Position numbers and translations under genes: made by a program | Shown: in pieces, positions 1 to 10,617 of the stretch | Layout of the letters: every line of letters begins with the position of its first letter | Position numbering within the stretch: position 1 is the stretch's first letter | Assembly (NCBI GenBank): GCA_964020085.1 | Contig: CAXHUQ010001355.1 | Span: forward strand, 1 to 64,000 | Length of the DNA stretch: 64,000 nt | DNA from: Micromussa lordhowensis | Taxonomy: Eukaryota; Cnidaria; Anthozoa; Scleractinia; Lobophylliidae | Direction: 5' to 3' | The notes under the pieces: model-generated | The model's database searches: none | Told to the model about the DNA's origin: nothing | Seen by the model: the letters and a program-made list of their open reading frames with translations, nothing else

Positions 1-236
1 GATGACGTGCAGAAAAGCTCTGGCCAAAGGACAACATTTTAACACAACATATCACAACATTGTAAAGATTGTGGTCAAAGTAAAATCACAGGGTGCCCAT
101 AAGTTGTTATGATTAAAGGAAGTTTTCCTAGTCACCCAAAGGCAAAATTAAGGTGATTCCCTAGAAAAAGAACTGCTCATAGATTTTCTTCCAACTTTGC
201 CCCTTGATTGTTTATCTCGACGGCATTTAATTTAGT

Positions 237-266
237 TTAACCCTTTCACTCCCAAGAGTGCCAAAT

Positions 267-316
<50 letters not shown>

Positions 317-346
317 CGGAGAACCCCTTGGGAGTGAAAGGGTTAA
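237..346. mobile_element. 110-bp MITE with TTAA ends (piggyBac-like)
   Basis: A perfect 20-bp terminal inverted repeat (TTAACCCTTTCACTCCCAAG and its complement) flanks about 70 bp. The outermost TTAA on each side fits a piggyBac-type TTAA target duplication, with element ends starting CCCTTT. There is no coding capacity, so it would be non-autonomous. Confidence 0.75.
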
Positions 347-577
347 GCCCATCTTCACCCAAAAACTGTCTCCATTAAGAGCAGGAAGACCTTGAATGTA
401 CACATAATTCCATAAATTTACTGGCTTCCAGGAACTTTTTTAATTGGACCGTTTGCTGAACAATTTGTGAAAGCACAAAAATAGAAAGAAAGCAAAGCAC
501 AAAATGCAACAATTTGATGCATTTTTATGATAAAGGCACACAATTTTAGCCAACAATGTTTAAATATGTTCCAAGTG

Positions 578-902
578 CAGGGCTAGAAATAAAGGCCGGT
601 CAACGGACAATGTCCGGACTGATTTGGATTTGACCGGTCAAACTTTTGTTTTGTTGGTAATGTTGACCGGTCACATTTGATCATACAAGCTGAAATAAAG
701 TTTTCATTGTTTCTATTTTGTATTGTTGATCTGAAAAGAAAATAGATTTGTGGCGAAAAAGATACGGGGTTTCAAAACACTGGTCTCAAATTTTAAATAG
801 GGAAATATTACACGTTAAATTTGTCCGGCCAGAAACAATGTTTGACCGAGCTAAAACTTACTTGGCCAGTCATTGTGACCGGAGACTCGACAGAAATTAT
901 TA
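578..902 (+). repeat. Dispersed repeat family A, short copy
   Basis: It begins CAGGGCTAGAAATAA followed by GG-CCGGTCAACGGACAATGTCC-like sequence. The same end, inverted, is found at 37062 in the longer copy at 36191-37062. Several GACCGGTCA-type motifs recur inside. No open frame of note. Confidence 0.55.
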
Positions 903-1558
903 GAGCACCGAAGCATACAGTAAGTTCTAGGGGATTGCAAGTATTGCCTAAGTTCACGTTTAGGGCGATAATTTAATTTTCCCTCATAGAAATTGGTCTA
1001 TATTCATTTTACAGAAAGTTGGTGTTGCAATGTGTTTTGTTGAAATGTTGTCATGATCCTTTGGTTGGGGCTTAACAAATAGAAAGATAAAAAAGAATCA
1101 ACAATAATGAAATGAAAATAAAAAGAATCAAAAATAATAAAATGAAAATATTGTCGGGCCTGATTATATGACAACTAAGCCACCCTGGTCAGTTGGCATG
1201 CTGGCATTGCAATACCGGGATCCTGGCTAATGGGACTGTGATTTTATTGTGTAATTGTGCTTGCTGGACCAGCATGTCTCTCCTGGCCAGTTATTTTTCA
1301 CAATGAAATTTTGCTTTAGAGCAAAATGATCCACCAATTAATTGATTTTTCCCTTTAAAAGTAAGGGAGGTAAGCTCTGCAGAAAATGTCTCTGAGCTCC
1401 AGATTACACAACCCAAAAAAATCAGGGCTCCAGCCAGTGAAATGATCGGGCTTCGGGCTCCAAGAAAGAAAATTCGGGGCTCCAGGGACCCCCCCTCCCC
1501 CCACTCTTTGAGACCCTGATTCATAAATACTAAATTTCTGCTGACTGAACTATTTTAC
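903..1558. other. Non-coding, A-rich and low-complexity stretch
   Basis: Simple A-rich repeats (around 1080-1150) and a C/G-rich run at 1440-1505 make up most of this interval. Open frames here are low-complexity and show no splice context. I see no gene. Confidence 0.5.
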
Positions 1559-1621
1559 CTGAAGCGCTGGCTTCCTTTGTCGCTGCTCTTCGTCTTTCAT
1601 TTTCTTCGATTTCAACTCCTC
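1559..1621 (-). CDS. Internal exon of a coiled-coil-like protein (continues left of window)
   Basis: A 63-nt minus-strand exon bounded by acceptor TTTAGCACAG and donor GTAAAATA. It reads EELKSKKMKDEEQRQRKPAL plus Q, a highly charged helical sequence typical of coiled coils. Phase 0 at its start matches the phase-0 end of the exon at 3652-3705, so the two join in frame. Protein family not recognised. The gene must continue below position 1. What is seen is the open frame and splice sites; that it is expressed is inference. A second acceptor 5 nt upstream (TTTAG) would give a different frame and is not favoured, because it breaks the phase match. Confidence 0.5.
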
Positions 1622-1707
1622 CTGTGCTAAAGTTAAATTGAAACAATACATTTTACGACATGGTACTCAAAATCTGCCACAAAAAAAAGATCACTGTGGC
1701 TTATAAC

Positions 1708-3136
1708 ATGCCCGGCAGCCGGGCATGGTCAGAAATTTTCACATAATTTCCACTGAAAGGTTCTTTTAAACTTCTTGAGGGTATTAGATGTTTTTTAGAA
1801 ATATTGGGCGAGTCCAAAAACTATTTTGACTTTTTATTTGACGAAAAAGCTGAACTTGGGCATACCATATAATCGCTGTCCTCTCAACACTTCGAAAATT
1901 TCAGCTCAGGCCAGTAGTTCAGAAATTTTTACAGAATTCTGGCAGAAAGTCTTATTCAAACCTATTGTGAATATCAGATGTTTGTTTAGAAATGCCAAGC
2001 GATTCTAAAATTTTTTTGGTTTGGAAGTGGACGAATCTTCCGAGCTTGTACATACCATAAAATCGCTAGGTTCTTGACCCTTCGAAACATTCATGATCAG
2101 ACTGCCGGTCACGTACAAGCTCGGAAGATTAGTCTAAATCATTTTTAGAATCGCTGGCATTTCTAAACAAATATCTGATATTCTTACTTGGTTTGAATAA
2201 GACTTTCTGCCAGAATTCTGTAAAAATTCCTGAACTAACGGGCTGAGCCGAAATTTGACCCAAATTTTCTAAGTGTTGAGGGGACAGCGATTTTATAGTA
2301 TGCCCGAGTTCAGCTTTTTTGTCAGATAGTAAACCAGGTGTCAGGTTGTGTCGCCCATTCTCCGTAAAAACTAAAATCTTGATTTAAGACGTTTCGTCTT
2401 ACCTCAGAACCAGAACAATGACAAATTACGTCGAAACGTCTTAAATTATGATTTTAGTTTTTAATTACGGAGTTGCCTTTGTCACCCCAAGTTACGTTGC
2501 CCCAACCTAAGTTACGTCGCCCCAACATCAAAGTTGTGCACCCCAACTTAACTTGTAACATGTAACTTCACTTATGAAGTAAAAGTTTGTAAGATTCTTC
2601 AATCGATTTACTCGAAGGACTTATAACATATGAACTCTGCTTACCAAATAAAAGTTTGTAAGACTTATCAATGGATTAATTCAAACGACTTATAACTTCG
2701 CTTATGAAACGTTTGTAATCTATTCATCGATTGATTAACTTGAACGACTTACGAAGTACAACGCGCTTCAGAGAAGCATGAAGCTTGAGAAGTTAAAACT
2801 TGAAACTTATATACGGTAAGTTTTCTCTCTTCCCAAAATCAATACCTTTGACTTTGACAATACACAGGCGCAAGCGAGTCAACTTAAGTTACTTTACTTC
2901 AATGGGACGACACAATTCCGATATTGGGGCGACACAACTTTGATGTTGGGGCGACGTAACTTCGGGCTACAAGGCAATGGGGCGACACAACCTACATTGG
3001 ACTCGCTCGATATTTCTAAAAAAAAAACATCTAAAACCGTCAAGAAGTTTGAAAGAACCGAACAGTGGAAATTATGTGAAAATTTCTGACTGTCGGGCAT
3101 TTAGTCCATTTAAGACCGTGCCCGGCTGCCGGGCAT
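1708..3136. mobile_element. Nested foldback element with about 130-bp terminal inverted repeats
   Basis: Both ends carry the palindrome ATGCCCGGCAGCCGGGCAT (1708-1726; near 3119-3136). The inverted similarity continues inward through GTCAGAAATTTTCACATAAT and on to GCGAGTCCAA, with a short extra stretch on the right side. Inside are three further inverted repeats: 1836-2325 (arms about 165 bp), 2362-2470 (arms about 37 bp) and 2509-2961 (AAGTTACGTCGCCCCAAC motif). No transposase frame is present. A related end occurs near 41738-41800. It sits in the intron between the two left-edge exons. Confidence 0.65.
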
Positions 3137-3182
3137 ATAGCTACAGCGAAAAAAGACAAAACTTATATATTTAGTTCAATAG

Positions 3183-3353
3183 GAATTTCGGCTCATCCTC
3201 GGTGTAAAAACCTGTGAAACTCACCAGTGACGTAAAACAAAGAACGACCAAGACAACAATGAATCTCGAAACAATATAGAGCAGGTAAACAATGACTCCT
3301 AAACAAAGAAAAAGTTCACAAGTTTTTACACCGAGGTAAACCCGGAATTTCAG
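3183..3353. repeat. 171-bp foldback repeat
   Basis: Inverted arms share CCTCGGTGTAAAAAC(C/T)TGTGAA and a flanking GAAATTC-like end. Non-coding and MITE-sized. Confidence 0.5.
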
Positions 3354-3651
3354 CCGATTTGATATCACGAAAGCGTTCGCTGGGGGCTATAAGGAGAGAG
3401 ATTTCCCGAAATAAAGCAATATCAAATGAAGCGTTGTCTCATGAGCCTTTCTGGAAACCCTTGGTGTCTTTAAGACTACAGCTTATTTCAAACAAAACTA
3501 GTTTTCCTTTCAAACGCCAAGGCCGTAGTTTACCCCTAGTTTGTGATCAGTTTCCATGCAGGAGGTTCGATTCCACTGATGGTCTTTTATAAATAATTAT
3601 AATCCTTATCGCTGCACACAGAATAGCAGAATTAAAGCTGGTCCTTCTTAC

Positions 3652-3705
3652 CTTTATCACAGCGGAATATTGTTCTTCAAACAGCATTTTGAGGCATTCT
3701 TCAAG
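3652..3705 (-). CDS. Exon encoding a short helical segment, joins 1559-1621
   Basis: A minus-strand open stretch of exactly 18 codons reads LEECLKMLFEEQYSAVIK and ends at the consensus donor GTAAGAAG. The acceptor is the weak AATAAG just upstream. Joined to the exon at 1559-1621 it gives a continuous 39-residue acidic/basic helical sequence in phase 0. No further upstream exon can be assigned with confidence; the area at 3760-3960 (minus strand) could hold the 5' end but shows no clear signal. Function unknown. Confidence 0.4.
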
Positions 3706-4011
3706 CTTATTTAGTCATACAACAATATAATATAAACGGTTAATCGTTTCAAACAGCGTCCTTTTAAAAATTGTTTTCACTGCAAGAGGATCATGGGAGA
3801 TGCCCCAGCTCCCAGGCTTTTTCACTGCCAGCTCCTCGGAATCTGGGTTCTAGGACACAAAATGGCGGAAGAGGGGATCTGGTTGGTGGCTTTTTGGGGA
3901 CTTCTGACGAAATCTCTGCCACGATTCGCTTTCAGTTCAGCACCTTTAATCCTAGTGGAACTTGATCTCAATTTTGAATTGAATTTAGCCTCATTACGAC
4001 TTTCTTCTGCC
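3706..4011. other. Possible 5'-flank, no supported gene
   Basis: It contains an ATG in good context on the plus strand (near 3862, AAAATGGCGG) opening a frame that runs into the repeat at 4012. No donor or conserved sequence supports it. Confidence 0.3.
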
Positions 4012-4425
4012 CAGACCTGCCAACTCTCACGGTTCTGCCGTGAGTCTCACGAGTTTTTGTCATTTCTCACGGTCTCACCACAAGGCTCCCAATCTCACGG
4101 GTTTGGGGGAAAAATCATTCTGAAATGAAATAAATTAACTTGTTCCAAAAAAATGGAAAATTAAGGAGAACACTGTACTTACAATTTTGTACCAAACCGC
4201 GATTTTTGCTTGTGTTTAATAAACTTTATCGTTTTTGTGCCTAGTTCCCAGACGTCTGCTAGACCGGACCTCGTTTCCATGCTGAGTTTTCAAGTATTCC
4301 TAGATAGAAAAGGGGCTTGGTTAATCTTGATCGGGAAAAAATAGAATCTCACGACTTTTTGTTGAATCTCCAGATTTTTTTTCATGGGTCTCCAGATTTT
4401 CCTTTGTCAGGGGTTGGCAGGTCTG
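4012..4425. mobile_element. 414-bp non-autonomous DNA element with CTCACGG motifs
   Basis: 13-bp terminal inverted repeats CAGACCTGCCAAC (4012-4024) and GTTGGCAGGTCTG (4413-4425) are flanked by a direct repeat TCTGCC (4006-4011 and 4426-4431), which I take as a 6-bp target duplication. The interior repeats CTCACGG and is non-coding. I remember this sequence type as common in coral genomes. Confidence 0.7.
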
Positions 4426-4477
4426 TCTGCCGATGGGTGAGCTACCTATCAAAGCAAAGAACTGTGAATAATTCACA

Positions 4478-4724
4478 TTCCATTTAATATCTGCACCCCC
4501 CCCCCCCTATTGAGGGTATTTGGTCTCTACCCCCTCGGAAATAACATTTCAAGACCCCTTCGGATTTTAAAGATCAAAGTGCCGACACATACCCCCAGAA
4601 AAATAAAAAGATCAAAGGTACCGACATGGCTACCCCTTCAGAAATTACTGCTGAAGATCCCCTCCCTCCCCCTAGGATTTCCTTGACCCTCAATAGGGGG
4701 GGGGGGTGCAGATATTAAATGGAA
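4478..4724. mobile_element. 247-bp foldback MITE with poly-C/poly-G inner arms
   Basis: Inverted arms TTCCATTTAATATCTGCAC then a C-run and TATTGAGGG (left), mirrored by CCCTCAATA, a G-run and GTGCAGATATTAAATGGAA (right). Non-coding. Confidence 0.75.
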
Positions 4725-4989
4725 CGGCCCATTACTTGTAGGTTATTCCGCAACTCTGGTCTGGTCTCGTACACATTCGCTGGAATTGTTTGTACATGTA
4801 GAATGAGACACAAACTGTCATTCTCTAAAGATAGATATAGTAAGGTACAAGGAGTATATAATCCTACTTTACTGGAGCAATTTTAGAATGCAAGTCACTT
4901 ATTTACAATAAGGACTGTTAACGCTGAAACATAAAGAAACAAGAGACCCTTTCCGTTTATTAAGATGCAAGTAAGTGGCTTTGTGTTCT

Positions 4990-5335
4990 GAAATGTACTC
5001 AAGCGTTTTCCAGCTCCACGCTTCTCTTATGTATTAGATTATATATTCACTTATATATTCACTTTTGTTGTTATTCCCGGCCTGATTAATCGAATCACCT
5101 GAAATTCAATCGATGTATTGATATCAATCGATCAGAGTAAACTAATTTTTGATATTTTTTATGGGCCAGTTGATGATCAATGGGTAATCACAAGCTGGAT
5201 TCCTCAAATTGACATTGATTACCATTGATTGTCATTATCATTGTTATTATTATTATTACTATTATAATTATTTACTTCTGCTTGCTTTTGATCGATCTGT
5301 TAGTTCCGCTTGCACTGCATACATGTCTGGCAACT
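4990..5335 (+). repeat. Dispersed repeat family B, copy 1
   Basis: It shares CAAGCTGGA(T/C)TCCTCAAATTG and ATTACCATTGATTGTCATTA with 26945-27130 in the same orientation. Flanking parts (TATTAG.TATATAT; GCACTGCATAC.TG) also align. ATT-rich simple sequence separates the blocks in this copy. The rest of 4725-5865 shows nothing else recognisable. Confidence 0.55.
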
Positions 5336-5865
5336 TCTTGGCTTCTTACCGAAATAACCAGTTGTACACGTCTCTCTTGATATGCGTCAGGTGATTTTGA
5401 CCTCTTATCTTTTCCCGGCCTTTTGTAGTCAAAGTTGGCAAGAAATTTGTTGCTCAAAAAAGGGAGGAGATTTCAGGAATGAGTTTTGGGAAGGCTCTGT
5501 TCTGTAAAAAGCAAACTTTTAAAGTATGTTTTGTCATTTTCCCCAGAGATTTGCCAAGTTGTTAATCTTGTTGTTTTTTTTTTCCTGGATAGGAATCCTG
5601 GGACTTTTTTTAGTGGATCAGCCCATTTGGGTAGCACCGTGACAAGATAGGTACAAAGGGTAGATGGCATCCAGGGATTAAGTTTAATAACATGACTGGA
5701 CAGATAGAAGTAACTTTAACAAAGCATCAAGCCAACAAAATTTGGCACACCCTTCAATTTAGCAGAAATTGTCTTTAGAATGCATAGTTAAAGAAGAGAT
5801 ACGTGCTCTGCTCAATTTCTCGCTAATTAACCAATCACAGTGCGCGTACTATCGCAGCCATATTA

Positions 5866-6607
5866 GTCCAACAAGTAGCAATTATAAGTAGTTACAGTCA
5901 TTAATGCGGGTGCGACCGTAACGCTTCTGGAACAGAGACCCGCACTCGCATTAAGGGGGGAGACTCTTAACTACAAAATGGTTGCTACTGATGACTTCTA
6001 ACCGTCATATCTTGGGCTCCCTTAGTATCCTGGGTTTAGTTTTTGGCCATGTTTCTTCTATTAGAGGTTGCTTTCGGTTTTGGTAGTCATGACCATATTT
6101 GGTAAGTCACGTGACCAGAATACAAAAACCGTATAAACTCAAACAGCTTACATCTTCCTCCAATGAAACAAAAGCCAACGGGTAGAGTGCATTTAGATGC
6201 AAAATCTGTAGCATGGATTTGTTCAAATTCGCGTTGCTGAAAAAGATATGACGTCATAAAATTTTTGTGACGTCATAGCTTCTTCAATAAAATGAATTTC
6301 AACAAATCCATGCTACAGATTTTGCATCTTAATGCACTCTACCCGTTGGCTTTTGTTTTACTGGAGAAAGGTGTAAGCTGTGTGAGTTTATAGGGCTTTT
6401 GTATTCTGGTCACGTGACTTACCAAATATGGTCATTACTACCGACAGTGAAGGCAATCTCTTATAAAAGAAACATGGCTAAAAGCTAAACCCAGGATACT
6501 AAGGAATTCCAAGATATGAAGGTTAGAAGTCATCCATAGCAACCACTTTGTAGTTAAGGGTCTCCCCCCTTAATGACCGTATCTACTTATAATTGCTACT
6601 GTTGGAC
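5866..6607. mobile_element. 742-bp long inverted repeat (foldback element)
   Basis: Outer ends GTCCAAC and GTTGGAC bound arms of about 340 bp that share long blocks, for example GATTTGCATC-type sequence, GTCACGTGACTTACCAAATA and GGGGGGAGA near the ends. The centre (about 6245-6280) has two TGACGTCAT-like sites. No protein is encoded. The left arm is interrupted by a 46-bp insert (separate entry). Confidence 0.75.
5905..5950. mobile_element. 46-bp palindromic micro-insertion at TTAA
   Basis: Relative to the right arm of the surrounding foldback, the left arm has 46 extra bases flanked by TTAA on both sides (5901-5904 and 5951-5954). The insert itself is an imperfect palindrome (TGCGGGTGCGACC with GACCCGCACTCGCA). 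This fits a TTAA-targeting MITE reduced to little more than its ends. Confidence 0.6.
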
Positions 6608-7150
6608 ATATATTTATTTATTCTTTACTATACTTGGGGCAAGTATTACGCCCACATAAAGGGCTAACCCACATGTGACCGCTCTCATGTGGCTTTGACA
6701 ACTCAGTTGGGACGGCACCACAGAGGTCATGGCTCTTTTCAACTTCAATTAAATTCTTCCAAAAAGCACAGCCATATAGTGCTTTCTCGAAGTTTATGAT
6801 ACAAAATAGGGTTGAGAACTAAAATTTCTAGATAATCACTAGTTGTTGTTGTTGTCAGTTATCCCTTTTTTGACGCTTCATAATTCCAAATGTGTAGATT
6901 TCCTAACATCATCATCAGTTATAAAATCTCAAATAATTTGGTTTAATATTTTCTCCCTAATATACATTTTTATGTAATTTTGTTTTCTTGGCGTTCCTGT
7001 AAAATAGCTGGTGCGTCCTGTATACTTGCTTATCAAGTTTATGGGCGCACCGTTACCATAGCTAAGTGTGCAAACAGGTAAAATAAACGTATGTTCTATG
7101 TATTTCTATGTTCTATCATCATCATCGTCATCATCACCATCATCACCTTT
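6608..7150 (+). repeat. Probable retroelement 3' tail with (ATC)n microsatellite
   Basis: AT-rich sequence ends in AAATAAACGTATGTTCTATG repeats followed by a CATCAT/CATCAC microsatellite (7116-7147). That pattern is typical of the 3' end of a non-LTR element. No RT frame is visible, so assignment is tentative. Confidence 0.3.
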
Positions 7151-8392
7151 TTTTCAGAAGATCCGAGTGAAATCCAAGTAAGAAGACTGATTTGAAGGTG
7201 GCTTCATTCGAGAACAGAAAGGAGCATAACTACAGAGAGTGCAGGCATCTTACCTGTATTGGGCTATACAGAACATTTCCCAAAATACCTAAACACCTGG
7301 CAGTTTCATTTTACTGGGCTTCAGTTTGTTTGAACATATCTGGTATGGAAAGGTCCAGCTGAAAGTATATTCAAACCTCCGGCACTTCATGCTGGCCAGT
7401 ATAAAACGAGTTTCACAGTTTTAAAACAATTTTAGAGAAAAAGAAAAGAAGGAACTTTATTATTAGTTTGAAGCACAAATTATGTTATAGAAAATAGGAG
7501 CCAAGATGATAAACGAATTGTCCCCACGTTTTTGGGTTAGCTAACGTCAGGGAACTGCCGAGTTCTCTTAGTGAGTATACTGCTACAAAGAAAATAAATC
7601 TGAAAATCACATTTTTTTGTAGTGGTTGTTAGTGTCAGATATAATTATTCATTTAACCTTGCACTCCGGAAAATGACATGTTTTAGGTATGCCTCTCGGC
7701 TCCTCAAAATGACTGATTACTGAAAGCAAGGTTGATTCGCACTCGTTGGAGCTGCACGAAGGCTTAGCCGAAATAAAGTGATCCTTTTTATTCACCAAAT
7801 AGTTTGTATTTCTTGATGATGAATTATGTTATGGAGCTTTTCTAAATGGACTATTTTCAAATTTCTCAGTTTAAGCTGGAGCTGGTTTGCAATGGCAAGG
7901 AGCCTTAGCGGAAGTAATACTTTATAAAGAATTTGAAACAATTACATTAGCATTTGAAAGAATAAGCCAAGCAACGTTTTCCTCCACTACAAGCTTTGAT
8001 ATTCCCCTTCAACTTCGACATTACGAAACTTAAATCGTGTATTTAATATCTTTTATTTGACAGTAAAGGTTGTTAAAATATCTTGCAACTTAGTATTTCC
8101 ACATTTACGAACATCAATTTAAAATGCCAAAATATGAACAGTGCCCGGCTAGCCTGAAGAGCAGTCCTGTTAGCCCGGCTGAATGAACTAGCTCTGAATG
8201 ACTCTAATTAAAGGGCTTGCTTTTCCCATATACTGAAAAGTAAAAAGGACGTTAAGGGAATAATTAGCATCGCTTAAATAAAGGAGGGTATAAAACGCTT
8301 CACACCAGGCATTACATACATGTGCTAAAACTAATTTCTTTGGATGCCCCTGGACATAGGAAAACGTTATACGGGACTAGACCTGTAGTATC
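7151..8392. other. No recognisable gene
   Basis: AT-rich intergenic sequence. One minus-strand donor-like site (around 7250, GTAAGATG) follows a 14-codon open stretch. It could not be linked in phase to any other exon. Nothing else is supported. Confidence 0.4.
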
Positions 8393-8880
8393 CAATACAT
8401 AAATCTTATTAACCAAGCGCGAGGGCCGTACTGGGAGAACATCGGCCCGAGGTCTTGACAGTACGGACCGAGCGCAGCGAGGTCCGTGCAGAAAAGACCG
8501 AGGGCCGATATTCTCCCAGTACGGCCCCGAGCAAGCGAAGTTAATAAGAGATTTATTACATTCCTGAAAAAAAAGATTTTTATAGATGGGAGAGAACAGC
8601 GAAAAGGATTGAGAATGGACGGGATTCTGACCGAACATTTGGTTCAAAAATGATTTCCAGTTGTTCAACAGAGAAGCAAAAAGGACGGGAGTGTCTTTTT
8701 TTATGCAAGTAAAGTTTATGTTTCTCTTTTGCAAGCAATTGCAACGCACTAATCGCGCACGGGATAAGTCGGGGCATTACCCGGTTCAGTACTTGGAAAA
8801 TATTGGACCGGCAACGGAGCAATCCGATTGGTTGATTTTAGTTATTATTGGCCCTCTGGCTGCCTAAGTCTTGTAATAAG
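8393..8880. mobile_element. MITE with GGCCGTACTGGGAGAA palindromic head
   Basis: 8399-8552 is an imperfect palindrome: TTATTAACCAAGCGCGAGGG / GGCCGTACTGGGAGAACATC on the left is mirrored by ATATTCTCCCAGTACGGCCC and GCGAAGTTAATAAG on the right. The downstream part to about 8880 (ending TTGTAATAAG) is probably the body. Open frames crossing it are by-products of the palindrome. Confidence 0.6.
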
Positions 8881-9008
8881 CCGTGTTATCGACTAGTTTT
8901 CTCTTGAAGTGCTACTCGAGTGAGTGAGTGAGATGTGTGGGAGGCCTTTGTATAAATATGCACACTACTGAAGAATTGGAAGATAACACTTGAAAGTTAT
9001 TAACAAAC

Positions 9009-9095
9009 TACCGTATTTAAAACACCCGGATTTTATTTCCCGGCGTTTATACAAGACCGGCGTTTAATCGGGGTCCTGCGTTAAATCAAACTGGA
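9009..9095 (+). repeat. Truncated end of the CGGCGTTTA MITE family
   Basis: ACCGTATTT then repeated CCGGCGTTTA motifs match the ends of the complete copy at 10368-10617. Only one end is present. The remainder of 8881-9680 shows no gene. Confidence 0.5.
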
Positions 9096-9944
9096 AAATA
9101 TAGTACGGGAACTTCCAAAAAAACAAAAATTAAAAAGCAGACCGTTTATTTTATCGTATAAAAGAACCTTACCTTCTTCAGTACTCAGTGTTGTTTATTC
9201 ATTTCGCATAAACAACACTTCATACTGAAGACCGTAAAGAGTCGATTCCAGGCAAAGACTGGAACACCTTTAACACTAAGATAGGAAAACTTTACGCTTA
9301 TTTTTCTAAACTTCACCCCAAACTTACGTTGGTCAAGCGAGTTTAGGAGGAAAGTTTGATTTAAGGGTCAACAATTTCTGCGAAAGGGCTAATGAATGCA
9401 AGTCGACGGAGTTGAACGAACAAGCCATAACAGATAAAATTACTTTGTATTGTACTGATGATCAAAGCACAGCTCTCCTTTGTTTGTGGCAACTCGAGAG
9501 GGCCTACAGCAGCCAGTGATTTTCTCACTGTTTGAGTCTTCCATTTTGATCAATGGAATTTAATTTAATTCTTTCAATAAATGACATTTTATGCTGGATA
9601 TCCCAAATGTCTTTTGTAAATATCCCGTATCTTGTTAATTATTTAACCCAAATATCACGTATATCCCCATAACCCCACAAGGGGTCGATCTCCGATTTGG
9701 AGGCATTCACCTTCAAAGCTTCTTAGCACAAAGGAAGGTGATGAGCTAGCGTTCCGAATAAAATTCCACTTACTTGGAGACTATAAGATAAAGATCCTGC
9801 ACCTAACAGACCTTTGCTGGAAAAGGTGGATCTGCAGAGAATATCTACTGAGCTGTCTGACAGACAAAAATGGCCACTAGACAAGGGGGATACTGAATGT
9901 TAACCCAATAAGTGAACTTTGGGACGTGTAACTGAATTTCATTT

Positions 9945-10285
9945 GCTGTTGCTGCCCAGTCGCTGTGGAATTCGTTACCTCAATCCGTACAAAGACTCAG
10001 TTGACACTTTTAAACGCAGACTCAAAATTCATCTTTTTCTGAGTGCTTTTTACGGGAACTAATTTTTTTATTGTAATTTTTTAGAGTTTTTGTTTAAAAC
10101 AGTTTTATTGTAATTTTAGAGTATTTACATTGAGATGGTTTAAAGTAATTTTAATTAGTTTTTGGTCACTTTTAGCGATTTTTAAAACGTTTGTAAAGCG
10201 CTGTGCTATAAATGAACGATTAGTAGTATCAGCAGTAGCAGTAGCAGCAGCAGAAGCAGCAGCAGCAATAGCAGTGGTAGTAGTA
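9945..10285 (+). mobile_element. LINE 3' end: RT C-terminal remnant with (AGC)n tail
   Basis: 9957-10062 reads, with one frame change, AAQSLWNSLPQSVQRLS and DSVDTFKRRLKIHLF. This is the typical C-terminal tail of CR1/L2/jockey-like non-LTR reverse transcriptases. An AT-rich 3' UTR and an (AGC)n-rich tail (about 10230-10265) follow. It lies inside a unit of the tandem array, which resumes at about 10285. Fragment only, inactive. Confidence 0.6.
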
Positions 10286-10367
10286 TACAATGTGGCATTG
10301 TAAAGAAAACTGCTCCAAAGCCTAGATCGGAAAAGTTCCACGTGACCATTCCGAAATTTGAAATGAA

Positions 10368-10617
10368 GTACCATATTTTCTCAATTAAACGCCACCCTAT
10401 GCGTTTATTTTAAACTTGCCGCCGTGGACTCGGCGTTTATTTGATACCCGAAGCTTGCTTGAGCCCTTTATTTATGAATTTTTGTAGACATAAATCGTTC
10501 CGTTATATCTGCAGTTAAATGTACGTCTGATAAGTACTTCAGGGGTTTGTTTAAAACTCCTTCTTGGAGACCCGGCGTTTATTCGAAGCCCGGCGTTTTA
10601 TCGAGTTAATATGGTAC
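10368..10617. mobile_element. 250-bp MITE with GTAC target duplication
   Basis: Ends GTACCATATT and AATATGGTAC carry inverted blocks CAATTAAACGCC / GGCGTTTTATCGAG. It interrupts an array unit exactly at GAA-GTAC-AA: removing it and one GTAC restores the sequence seen in sister units (GAAACGAAGTACAAATTCAT). GTAC is therefore the likely 4-bp target duplication. Confidence 0.75.

Noticed and set aside
7250..7292. Possible minus-strand exon reading CLGILGNVLYSPIQ before a GTAAGATG donor
   Set aside because: Acceptor options give stops or need an unmatched phase; it could not be joined to the left-edge exons.
8312..8749. 145-codon minus-strand open frame
   Set aside because: It runs through the GGCCGTACTGGGAGAA palindromic MITE and has no protein-like composition or splice context.
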